From Mesolinea sp964536465 (GTDB taxonomy: Bacteria > Chloroflexota > Anaerolineae > Anaerolineales > Anaerolineaceae): a stretch of DNA of 27,917 nucleotides. Position 1 is the first letter of the stretch. Every line of letters begins with the position of its first letter. The DNA lies in contig CAZHXQ010000018.1 in the NCBI GenBank assembly GCA_964536465.1, positions 1 through 27,917 on the forward strand, read 5' to 3'. The notes beneath the pieces were generated by a model. It worked only from the letters and a program-made list of their open reading frames with translations. It was not told the origin of the DNA and did no database searches. A program made the position numbers and the translations under genes. This document shows positions 16,108 through 22,543 of this stretch, in pieces.

Positions 16108-16116
16108 ATTTTAGCA
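16108..16116 (-). promoter_or_regulatory. Putative extended -10 for the dtxR-family gene
   Basis: On the minus strand, TG-C-TAAAAT, 38 bases before ATG 16069. Its -35 region (about 16131-16136) would touch the upstream DtxR box, which would allow autoregulation. Confidence 0.4.
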
Positions 16117-16124
16117 TAAAACCC

Positions 16125-16153
16125 TTGACAGTAGAGTTAGGTTAGGCTAACAT
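16125..16153 (+). promoter_or_regulatory. Promoter of the feoAB operon
   Basis: Perfect TTGACA (16125-16130), a 17-base spacer and TAACAT (16148-16153). The spacer and -10 are occupied by the first DtxR-type palindrome. Transcription would begin near 16160, leaving a leader of about 148 bases before feoA. In that leader I see a short inverted repeat (CAGGT 16230 / ACCTG near 16250) but no recognised riboswitch. Confidence 0.7.
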
Positions 16154-16155
16154 CA
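16137..16155 (+). promoter_or_regulatory. DtxR/IdeR-type operator, box 1
   Basis: TTAGGTTAGGCTAACATCA agrees with the DtxR/IdeR consensus TWAGGTWAGSCTWACCTWA at 17 of 19 positions. It covers the spacer and -10 of the feoAB promoter, so binding of the metal-loaded repressor should block RNA polymerase. Confidence 0.75.
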
Positions 16156-16159
16156 CTAA

Positions 16160-16177
16160 AGTTAGGTTTGCCTAACT
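16160..16177 (+). promoter_or_regulatory. DtxR/IdeR-type operator, box 2
   Basis: AGTTAGG-TTTG-CCTAACT, a perfect palindrome with seven-base arms, about 25 bases downstream of box 1 and lying on the predicted transcription start. About 16 of 19 positions agree with the DtxR consensus. Two boxes suggest cooperative or double-dimer binding. Confidence 0.7.
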
Positions 16178-16287
16178 AAAGTGTAACCTCTTTCTACCGA
16201 GCTATCTTTGGAAATAATTACATCTATCAGGTGCCTCAAAGAGCAAACCTGAACGCCCTCTAAATCGGTAAGAAGAAATAAGTTTCA

Positions 16288-16308
16288 ATGGAGAAACCAG
16301 AAAACTAA
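16288..16308 (+). other. Possible six-codon leader ORF overlapping feoA
   Basis: ATG followed by five codons (peptide MEKPEN) and TAA, where the last A of the stop is the first A of the feoA ATG (TAATG). feoA has no well-spaced Shine-Dalgarno of its own. Translational coupling is possible, but such a short frame can easily arise by chance. Confidence 0.2.
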
Positions 16309-16529
16309 TGAAAACTTTACGAGACGTCCGCATTGGAGAAACCGTTCGAGTGCTGAAAATTCATGGGCAGGGAAATATCCGCCGGAGAGTGATGGACATG
16401 GGCATCACCAAAAACGTCGAAATTTTCCTGCGCAAGACCGCACCCCTTGGGGATCCCATCGAAATAAAAGTTCGCGGTTATGAGCTCAGTTTGCGCAAAG
16501 ACGACGCCAGCATCATCGAAGTAGCCTGA
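16308..16529 (+). CDS. feoA: FeoA, ferrous iron transport accessory protein
   Basis: Small cytosolic SH3-like protein (73 residues) needed for FeoB-dependent Fe(II) uptake in several bacteria, probably by interacting with FeoB. The whole length matches the FeoA domain: LRDVRIGETVRVLKIHG at the start, MDMGITKNVEIFLRK in the middle, PIEIKVRGYELSLRKDDA near the end. First gene of the feo operon, eight bases ahead of feoB. No strong ribosome binding site: the nearest GGAG is about 14 bases away. Confidence 0.95.
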   Translation: MKTLRDVRIGETVRVLKIHGQGNIRRRVMDMGITKNVEIFLRKTAPLGDPIEIKVRGYELSLRKDDASIIEVA

Positions 16530-16537
16530 TCAATTCT

Positions 16538-18706
16538 ATGGCAACCCCTTCTGCGTCTGTCACCGTGGCTCTTGCTGGAAATCCTAATTCCGGAAAAACC
16601 ACGCTTTTCAACGCCCTGACAGGTTCAAATCAATATGTCGGTAACTGGCCCGGCGTAACCGTTGAAAAAAAAGAAGGCAGGCTCACCAAAGACCTGGATG
16701 TGGTATTGGTAGACCTGCCGGGGATCTACTCACTCTCAACCAATTCTCTGGAAGAAGAAATCGCGAGAGATTATCTGCTCGCATCCAGTCCTGACGCGAT
16801 TATTAATATCGTGGATGGGACCAATCTTGAACGCAATCTTTACCTGACAACCCAGCTGGCAGAATTGGGCATCCCGATGGTACTGGCAATCAATATGATG
16901 GATGAAGTCGCAAAAACCGGCTGCGAGATTGACAGCGCTGCTCTCGGCGAGGCCATTGGCTTGCAGGTGGTAGAGGTTTCTGCCTTGCATTCGACGCAAA
17001 TTGATGATCTTGTGGGCCTGGCAATAGGATTGGCCCAAGAGAAGCGTAAAGTTCCACCATTACACCGCTTCAGCGGAGGGGTGGAAAATGCTTTAGGTCA
17101 TATTGAAGAAGTGGCGCTTGGTGAATTCCCGGAACACATGCAGAGATGGTATGCGGTCAAGCTCTTCGAACGGAATGAAGCTGTAAGAGCAGAATTAGGC
17201 CTGACAGAAGAACTAAGCGATCATATTGAGCAAATTGTACAGCAGTGTGAATTGGAGTTCGATGATGATTCGTATGGGATCATCGCTACCGAGCGATACG
17301 ATTTCCTCACAGCGGTCTTGAAAAAAGTCTATGTGCGGGGTGAACATTTGGGATCTAACCGCATCGATCAGGTCGTGACCAACCGCTGGCTGGCGCTGCC
17401 GATTTTCGCTCTGATCATGGCGGTGGTCTATTATGTCTCGGTAAGCACTGTTGGGGCGGCGATGACGGATTGGACCAATGAGTCACTTTTTGGAGAAATC
17501 ATTCTTCCCTGGGTGAGCGCTTCTCTGGCAGAGTGGAAGGTAGCATCCTGGCTTCAGGGTCTGCTGATCAATGGCATACTTGCGGGGGTGGGTTCGGTTT
17601 TGAGTTTTCTGCCGCAGATGGCGGTCTTGTTCCTGTTCCTGACGGTCATGGAGTTCAGTGGCTATATGGCCAGGGTAGCCTTCATCATGGATCGCCTTTT
17701 CCGAAAGTTTGGGCTTTCCGGAAATAGTTTTATTCCGATGTTAATCAGCAGTGGTTGCAGTGTGCCAGCAATCATGGCTACCCGTACAATTGAGAGCGAA
17801 CAAGACAGACGCATGACAGTCATTACAACCTCTTTCATCCCCTGTGGGGCAAAGCTGCCGGTAATCGCGATGATTGCTGGAGCGTTCTTTGGAGAAAACG
17901 GTTGGGTGGCTTTTGGGGCCTACTTTCTGGGCATAATGGCTGTGGTTGTTTCGGGTCTCATGCTCAAGAAAACACCCTTGTTCCAGGGAGAACCTGAACC
18001 TTTTGTGATGGAACTGCCAGCATATCGATGGCCTTCATTTAAGAGCGTGCTGACCACTACATGGGACAGGGTCTCTTCCTTCGTGAAAAAAGCAGGAACG
18101 ATCATTTTGTTAGCCACCATGGTCATCTGGTTTGCGACTTATTTTGGCTGGCTGGACGGGCGCTTCCAGATGTTAGCAGCAGATCAGATAGACCACAGCA
18201 TCATGGCTGCCATTGGCAATTCGGTTGCCTGGCTTTTTAACCCTTTGGGCTGGGGAGAGTGGCGCCCGGTAGTGGCGGCGGTGACGGGGTTGTTGGCTAA
18301 AGAGACGGTGGTGAGCAGCTTTGGGATCTTCTATGGCTTTGCAGAAGTCGCAGAAACAGGCCAGGAAATTTGGGGCAGCCTGCGGGCCGCTTTTTCACCT
18401 CTCACTTCTGTATCCTTCCTGATCTTTGTGCTTCTCTCAGCACCCTGCGTTGCCGCTATAGGGGCAATTAAACGCGAGATGAACAGCCCGTGGTGGACTG
18501 CCTTCGCTGTCTGGTACATGACTGCTTTTGGGTATGGCATCGCTCTGATTGTCTATCAACTGGGCATATGGTTTCAGGGTAACGCGTTCTCCTTAGGAAC
18601 CGGATTGGCATTATCTTTGTTGGGCGTCATGCTCTGGATGATATTTAAGCCGTCACCCTACCCCCGCAGAACTTTATCGCCTGAGAAGGTAGGAGTCGAG
18701 AGTTAA
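16538..18706 (+). CDS. feoB: FeoB, ferrous iron transporter
   Basis: Inner-membrane Fe(II) transporter of 722 residues with an N-terminal GTPase domain. G1 is GNPNSGKT (14-21), switch region NWPGVTVEKKEG, G3 DLPGIYSL (about 59-66), G4 NMMD near 120, followed by the GDI-like helical domain (to about 270). The membrane part has the two Gate domains; SSGCSVPAIMATRT and FIPCGAKLPVIAMIAG carry conserved cysteines, and LSAPCVAAIGAIKREM is the second Gate signature. Length is usual for the family. It is co-transcribed with feoA and with a small Cys-rich gene one base downstream. Confidence 0.97.
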   Translation: MATPSASVTVALAGNPNSGKTTLFNALTGSNQYVGNWPGVTVEKKEGRLTKDLDVVLVDLPGIYSLSTNSLEEEIARDYLLASSPDAIINIVDGTNLERNLYLTTQLAELGIPMVLAINMMDEVAKTGCEIDSAALGEAIGLQVVEVSALHSTQIDDLVGLAIGLAQEKRKVPPLHRFSGGVENALGHIEEVALGEFPEHMQRWYAVKLFERNEAVRAELGLTEELSDHIEQIVQQCELEFDDDSYGIIATERYDFLTAVLKKVYVRGEHLGSNRIDQVVTNRWLALPIFALIMAVVYYVSVSTVGAAMTDWTNESLFGEIILPWVSASLAEWKVASWLQGLLINGILAGVGSVLSFLPQMAVLFLFLTVMEFSGYMARVAFIMDRLFRKFGLSGNSFIPMLISSGCSVPAIMATRTIESEQDRRMTVITTSFIPCGAKLPVIAMIAGAFFGENGWVAFGAYFLGIMAVVVSGLMLKKTPLFQGEPEPFVMELPAYRWPSFKSVLTTTWDRVSSFVKKAGTIILLATMVIWFATYFGWLDGRFQMLAADQIDHSIMAAIGNSVAWLFNPLGWGEWRPVVAAVTGLLAKETVVSSFGIFYGFAEVAETGQEIWGSLRAAFSPLTSVSFLIFVLLSAPCVAAIGAIKREMNSPWWTAFAVWYMTAFGYGIALIVYQLGIWFQGNAFSLGTGLALSLLGVMLWMIFKPSPYPRRTLSPEKVGVES

Positions 18707-18707
18707 A

Positions 18708-18893
18708 ATGCTTGCTACAATAATTATCAGTATCGTTCTGGCAGTGATTGTGGTGCTGCTCATTTACCGCCTCATCAAAAACGCGAAATCGGGTCAAGGT
18801 CGCTGCGCTGGATGCGCTTACGCCCAGACCTGCGGGGTCGCAAAGCAATTCTCAGCACGTACAGATTGCGACCGTGCCCAGGAAAAAGCCTGA
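18708..18893 (+). CDS. FeoB-associated Cys-rich membrane protein
   Basis: A 61-residue protein with one N-terminal membrane helix (3-22) and a short cytosolic tail with Cys33, Cys36, Cys42 and Cys54 (CAGCAYAQTC pattern). This matches the FeoB-associated Cys-rich family (PF12669) that follows feoB in many Firmicutes and other anaerobes. It may bind iron or help FeoB, as FeoC does elsewhere, but no function is proved. ATG 18708 begins one base after the feoB stop, so expression is surely coupled. Confidence 0.88.
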   Translation: MLATIIISIVLAVIVVLLIYRLIKNAKSGQGRCAGCAYAQTCGVAKQFSARTDCDRAQEKA

Positions 18894-18916
18894 TTCGGAG
18901 GAACAGTCACTGTGTG

Positions 18917-18947
18917 CATTGGCAGCGCTTTACAAGCGCTGCCGGTG
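18917..18947 (+). terminator. Long hairpin after the feo operon
   Basis: GGCAGCGCTT (18921-18930) and AAGCGCTGCC (18934-18943) form a perfect ten-pair stem with a three-base loop; four more pairs including G-U extend it to 18917-18947. The next bases are ATTAATCCCC, not a T-run, so it may be a transcript-end stabiliser or an inefficient terminator. A weak A/T hairpin with TTTTT follows at 18961-18979. Confidence 0.5.
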
Positions 18948-18998
18948 ATTAATCCCCTGTAAAACAAAGGTGTGTTTTTATAAAAATTTCCAAGCAAG

Positions 18999-19007
18999 TG
19001 ATATACT
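18999..19007 (+). promoter_or_regulatory. Putative extended -10 for alr
   Basis: TG-A-TATACT (five of six in the hexamer, plus the TGn extension). Transcription would begin near 19014-19016, at the GTG that I take as the alr start, so the message would be leaderless or nearly so. Confidence 0.45.
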
Positions 19008-19015
19008 CTTATCTC

Positions 19016-20125
19016 GTGGATATTAATACTTACTCAACCTGGCTGGAAATCGACCTCACTACCCTGAAACAAAACGTGGCTGAGGTGATGAAAATGACCG
19101 GCCGCGAAGTTATGGCTGTGATTAAGGCTAATGGTTACGGTCACGGCATGCGTCCGATCGCCCAGGCCTGTGTGGCTGGCGGCGCGACCTGGTGCGGTGT
19201 GGCCCGTATTGAAGAAGCCCTGGCTTTACGCCGGGCCGGCATCTCCAGCAGGATTCTGGTGTTGGGCTTCACGCCGGCCTCCAAGATACCGGATGCCATC
19301 GAACACAACATCACCGTTTCGCTGTTCAACTCAGAACTGACTCAAACATACCTGGAATATGTCCGCATTCATGGCGGAATCCTGCGGGCGCACGTCAAGG
19401 TTGAAACGGGCATGGGACGCCTGGGCATGCCTATCGAAGTGGTCGCGCCTTTTTTAAGAGCTTTAAAGAATTCCCCCATCCTGGTGGAAGGCATTTTTAC
19501 CCATTTTGCCAAAGCCGATGAGCCTGATTCCGATTCTACCCCCGGGCAGGTCAGAATTTTTGACCAACTTTTGGCCGATCTCGACCAACAGGGGTTAAAA
19601 CCAGAAACGGTTCACGCCGCCAACTCGGCCGCCATCTTGAATTTTCCATCCTCCTATTACAATTTGGTCCGGCCGGGCGACTTACTTTTAGGCATGTCAC
19701 CGGTCACAGGAAAACCACTGCCAGCTCAATTTAAGCCAATCCTGACCTGGAAAGCCAGGCTAATTTCGGTCCGCACGTTTCCGGCGGGGCACGGCATCAG
19801 CTACGGCTCTGCCTACGTCACCAGCAAGGAGGAACGTATCGGCGTCATGCCGATTGGTTATGGTGACGGCTTCAGGCGTGTTGACGGTCAGCAGGTGTTG
19901 GTTGGTGGCAAGCGGGTCAATATCGTGGGAAGTGTGTGTATGGACCAGTGCATGCTGCAGCTGGATGAAGTACCCGAAGCCAAAGTTGGCGATGAAATCG
20001 TGCTGGTTGGCCGCCAGGGGAGTGAATTCATCAGCATTGATGAGGTGGCCCAACGCTGGAATACCATCAATTACGAAGTCGTCTGTGGACTTGCAGAAAG
20101 ATTACCCCGAATCTATGGTGAATAA
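19016..20125 (+). CDS. alr: Alanine racemase
   Basis: PLP enzyme that interconverts L- and D-alanine for peptidoglycan. Both catalytic residues are present: Lys37 in VIKANGYGHG binds PLP and Tyr263 in ISYGSAYV is the second base; their 226-residue spacing is exactly that of the Geobacillus enzyme (Lys39/Tyr265). Also seen are ETGMGRLG, the phosphate-binding region near residue 200 and VGSVCMDQCMLQL, the C-terminal signature. The start is uncertain: GTG 19016 fits the extended -10 at 18999-19007 as a leaderless start; GTG 18998 would add six residues. There is no ATG in the right place and no Shine-Dalgarno. It is joined to the PHP gene by a TAATG overlap. Confidence 0.94.
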   Translation: MDINTYSTWLEIDLTTLKQNVAEVMKMTGREVMAVIKANGYGHGMRPIAQACVAGGATWCGVARIEEALALRRAGISSRILVLGFTPASKIPDAIEHNITVSLFNSELTQTYLEYVRIHGGILRAHVKVETGMGRLGMPIEVVAPFLRALKNSPILVEGIFTHFAKADEPDSDSTPGQVRIFDQLLADLDQQGLKPETVHAANSAAILNFPSSYYNLVRPGDLLLGMSPVTGKPLPAQFKPILTWKARLISVRTFPAGHGISYGSAYVTSKEERIGVMPIGYGDGFRRVDGQQVLVGGKRVNIVGSVCMDQCMLQLDEVPEAKVGDEIVLVGRQGSEFISIDEVAQRWNTINYEVVCGLAERLPRIYGE

Positions 20126-20787
20126 TGACTGAACTGATTCTTGCTGAATTTCATTCGCATTCCAACTACTCGCCTGATAGCCTTTCGACGCTTGAGCAAA
20201 TCATTAAAACTTGCCGGGCGAAAGGTATCGGCAAAATTGCCATCACAGACCACGGCCGCATGGCTGGTTCTGTGAAAGCGCACGGGATGGCACCAGATTT
20301 GGTGGTTGTCAGCGAAGAGATCCTTACCTCTGAGGGAGAGATTCTGGGATATTTCATGACCCAGGAAATTCCGGACGGTCTGCCTCCTTTGGAAGTGGTG
20401 AAACGGTTGCAAGATCAGGGCGCTTTCATCAGTGTTGCCCATCCCTTTGATCCCTGGCGCGGTTGTTTCTGGAAACCAGGAACATTAGAAATGTTAGTTC
20501 CATATCTGGATGGCGTGGAAGCCTTCAACGCGCGCTGTTTTGACCAATCTTATAATGAACAAGCCGGCGCTTTTGCCAGTGAGCACGGTCTGACCTGGAT
20601 GGTTGGGTCGGACGCTCACACTTTGCCGGAAATTGGACGGGCGGTTTTGGAATTGCCAGATTTTAATTCAGCGGAAGAACTGCGGCAGGCGGTTAAAACC
20701 GCAACATTTTCAGGGGAATTATCTGGCAAGATCGTTCATCTACATTCGACAGTTGCAAAAATCGTCAATAAATTCCGAAAGCGATAA
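20125..20787 (+). CDS. PHP-domain phosphoesterase
   Basis: A 220-residue stand-alone PHP domain, a trinuclear-metal phosphoesterase fold. All four PHP motifs are visible: EFHSHSNYSPDS (His10, His12, Asp18), IAITDHGRMAG near 38-48, ISVAHPFDPW near 111-120 and MVGSDAHTLPEIG near 159-171. The relatives are RNase AM/TrpH-like 5'-3' exonucleases, histidinol phosphatases and uncharacterised PHP proteins; a nucleotide or RNA end substrate is likely but not certain. Its ATG overlaps the alr stop codon, which couples the two genes although no functional link is known. It converges on the thioredoxin-CcdA gene with only 24 bases between stops and no obvious terminator. Confidence 0.87.
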   Translation: MTELILAEFHSHSNYSPDSLSTLEQIIKTCRAKGIGKIAITDHGRMAGSVKAHGMAPDLVVVSEEILTSEGEILGYFMTQEIPDGLPPLEVVKRLQDQGAFISVAHPFDPWRGCFWKPGTLEMLVPYLDGVEAFNARCFDQSYNEQAGAFASEHGLTWMVGSDAHTLPEIGRAVLELPDFNSAEELRQAVKTATFSGELSGKIVHLHSTVAKIVNKFRKR

Positions 20788-20811
20788 TCCGGCAAGCAGA
20801 AAGCACGACCG

Positions 20812-22494
20812 CTATGCCAAAAGCGAACTGATCAACCAGATTGCCAGCAGCAAGAAGACCAACGCCATGCCGATTTTGACTGCCGCGGCATGTTTCTTGA
20901 GGAATGCCGTGAACTGTTTTGAGGTGGTTCCGTAGAAGGCTAAGATGAAGACGATGATCAGCGGGACGATGAACATCAGGTTGTACAACACCAGGAAGAA
21001 CACCGCCTGTGCGCGCATCTCCGGGATGGTGCTCATTGAAATAATCACCGGCAGATAAATCTGACCTGTACAGGCTAATTCCAAAATCGAAACAACCAGC
21101 CCCACGAGAAAGGCGCTCAGAATGTAGCTGCTCGATTTGCGTCCTTCTCTCACGGTGGCGTTAATTCGCTTCCTGAGAGGTTCCGGCAGTTTGAGTGCCA
21201 TGTCGTCCAGGTCGCCGCCTCGAGTCTTGAAATAGTCACGAATACTGAGGAACGCTAGGACCAGACAGAAAATCGCGGTCAGGCCGTAGACGATTTTACT
21301 GAGAATATTCATATATTCTTTGACCAGGTCCAGCACCTTATAAAATCCAAAGCCGACGGCGAGGTAAGCGATAAACACACCAAGCGTGAAACTGGCACCA
21401 GTCAGAAGGATTTCTCTTCCTTTTCGTCCGCTGAGTGAGAGGTAAGAAACAAAGAAAATGATGGTAGCGAAGGCACAGGGGTTGAGACCATCAACCAGCC
21501 CTGCCAAAACAACCGCAATCCAACCCAATTTCTCGAAGCGTTCTATCAGCGTCTGGCTACCCTCATCCGGGTTATAGTCGTTCCAAAATTTGGTTGAGCC
21601 TGTTGACGCCATATTTGCCAGAACCGGTTCAATCGTCTGAGGATGGATTTCTTCTTCGCCGATCCAGGCGTAATCGCCGATGAAAACTGCCGGAGTGTGG
21701 ATATCGTCTGTACGCCCCACCCGCTCTGCCATCCAGGCTGCCAGCCCGGCTTCATCGTAAATATTAATTTCCTGGATAATCAGCTGCGGATATTTCCCCT
21801 GCAGGTAGGCCAGGTCTGCCTCTGAGCGGGCACATTCCTTACAACCAGTCTGATAAAAATAAGCCACATAAATGGGGTTATCGGCAATACAGGCTTCTGG
21901 ATTATCAACAGTGCACGCGTCTATGGGCATATCATCAGGCTGAGGGGTGGTGACGACCAGCTGATCGAAATTCACCCCGGCGATCACAGGCAGCAGAATC
22001 GGATCGCCCTTGATGCCTTCTTCCACCAGCCCGCGCAATTGCGCAACGGTTTCCTCTTCCCCAGCCAAAACTTGCTGACCAACAATTACAACGGGAAGGT
22101 CACGGCTGTCGGCTGATGTTTGCAATTGCTCTTCGGTTGCCAGTAACGCTTCATAGTTTTGGGGCGTGCCCAATTCGAGCAGCCTGAAATTGATTTCACC
22201 GGGATATTCATTTTGAAGAGGTATGATGAGTTCTTCGATAACCTTCAGACAATGGCTGCAGCTGTTGGAATAGAAATAGAGCACCTGAACGCGGGCACTG
22301 CTCACGTCCGGAGTGGCTGTGCTTACACCGGGGCCTATTCCCTGAGGGAGGGCGGGAACCGCATTGACAGGTTTAATGAACACGACCAGCAAAAGAATCA
22401 ATAAAAGCGAAAGGTTTCTAAGTTTTTTGATGATTCTGGTTGCTTTATTTGCCATAACTGAAAGACTATCCTTATCTTTTATCGCTGAAAACAT
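20812..22494 (-). CDS. Double-thioredoxin / CcdA (DsbD-like) membrane fusion protein
   Basis: A 560-residue predicted thiol-disulfide relay. After a signal/anchor helix (about 29-44) come two thioredoxin-fold domains: one with CSHC (79-82) and a cis-Pro candidate in RDLPVVIV (Pro134), one with CKEC (218-221) and IHTPAVFIG (Pro268). The second half is a six-helix CcdA/DsbD-beta channel with the paired membrane cysteines Cys340 in GLNPCAFATI and Cys475 in ELACTGQIYL. Such channels carry electrons from cytosolic thioredoxin to extracytoplasmic partners; here the two Trx domains should face outside. An extra Cys pair (194, 202) lies between them. I take ATG 22494, with TAGAAT nine bases upstream; ATG 22455 would give a shorter signal sequence. 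Possible roles are cytochrome c maturation or reduction of surface thiols. Confidence 0.88.
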   Translation of the reverse strand: MFSAIKDKDSLSVMANKATRIIKKLRNLSLLLILLLVVFIKPVNAVPALPQGIGPGVSTATPDVSSARVQVLYFYSNSCSHCLKVIEELIIPLQNEYPGEINFRLLELGTPQNYEALLATEEQLQTSADSRDLPVVIVGQQVLAGEEETVAQLRGLVEEGIKGDPILLPVIAGVNFDQLVVTTPQPDDMPIDACTVDNPEACIADNPIYVAYFYQTGCKECARSEADLAYLQGKYPQLIIQEINIYDEAGLAAWMAERVGRTDDIHTPAVFIGDYAWIGEEEIHPQTIEPVLANMASTGSTKFWNDYNPDEGSQTLIERFEKLGWIAVVLAGLVDGLNPCAFATIIFFVSYLSLSGRKGREILLTGASFTLGVFIAYLAVGFGFYKVLDLVKEYMNILSKIVYGLTAIFCLVLAFLSIRDYFKTRGGDLDDMALKLPEPLRKRINATVREGRKSSSYILSAFLVGLVVSILELACTGQIYLPVIISMSTIPEMRAQAVFFLVLYNLMFIVPLIIVFILAFYGTTSKQFTAFLKKHAAAVKIGMALVFLLLAIWLISSLLA

Positions 22495-22543
22495 ATCGTG
22501 CCTATTCTAACACGATAGCGTAAGGACATTTATCCGCAAATTC

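Noticed and set aside
16161..16307. Metal-sensing riboswitch in the feoA leader
   Set aside because: I looked for conserved riboswitch cores and saw only one short hairpin; the DtxR boxes already explain iron control.
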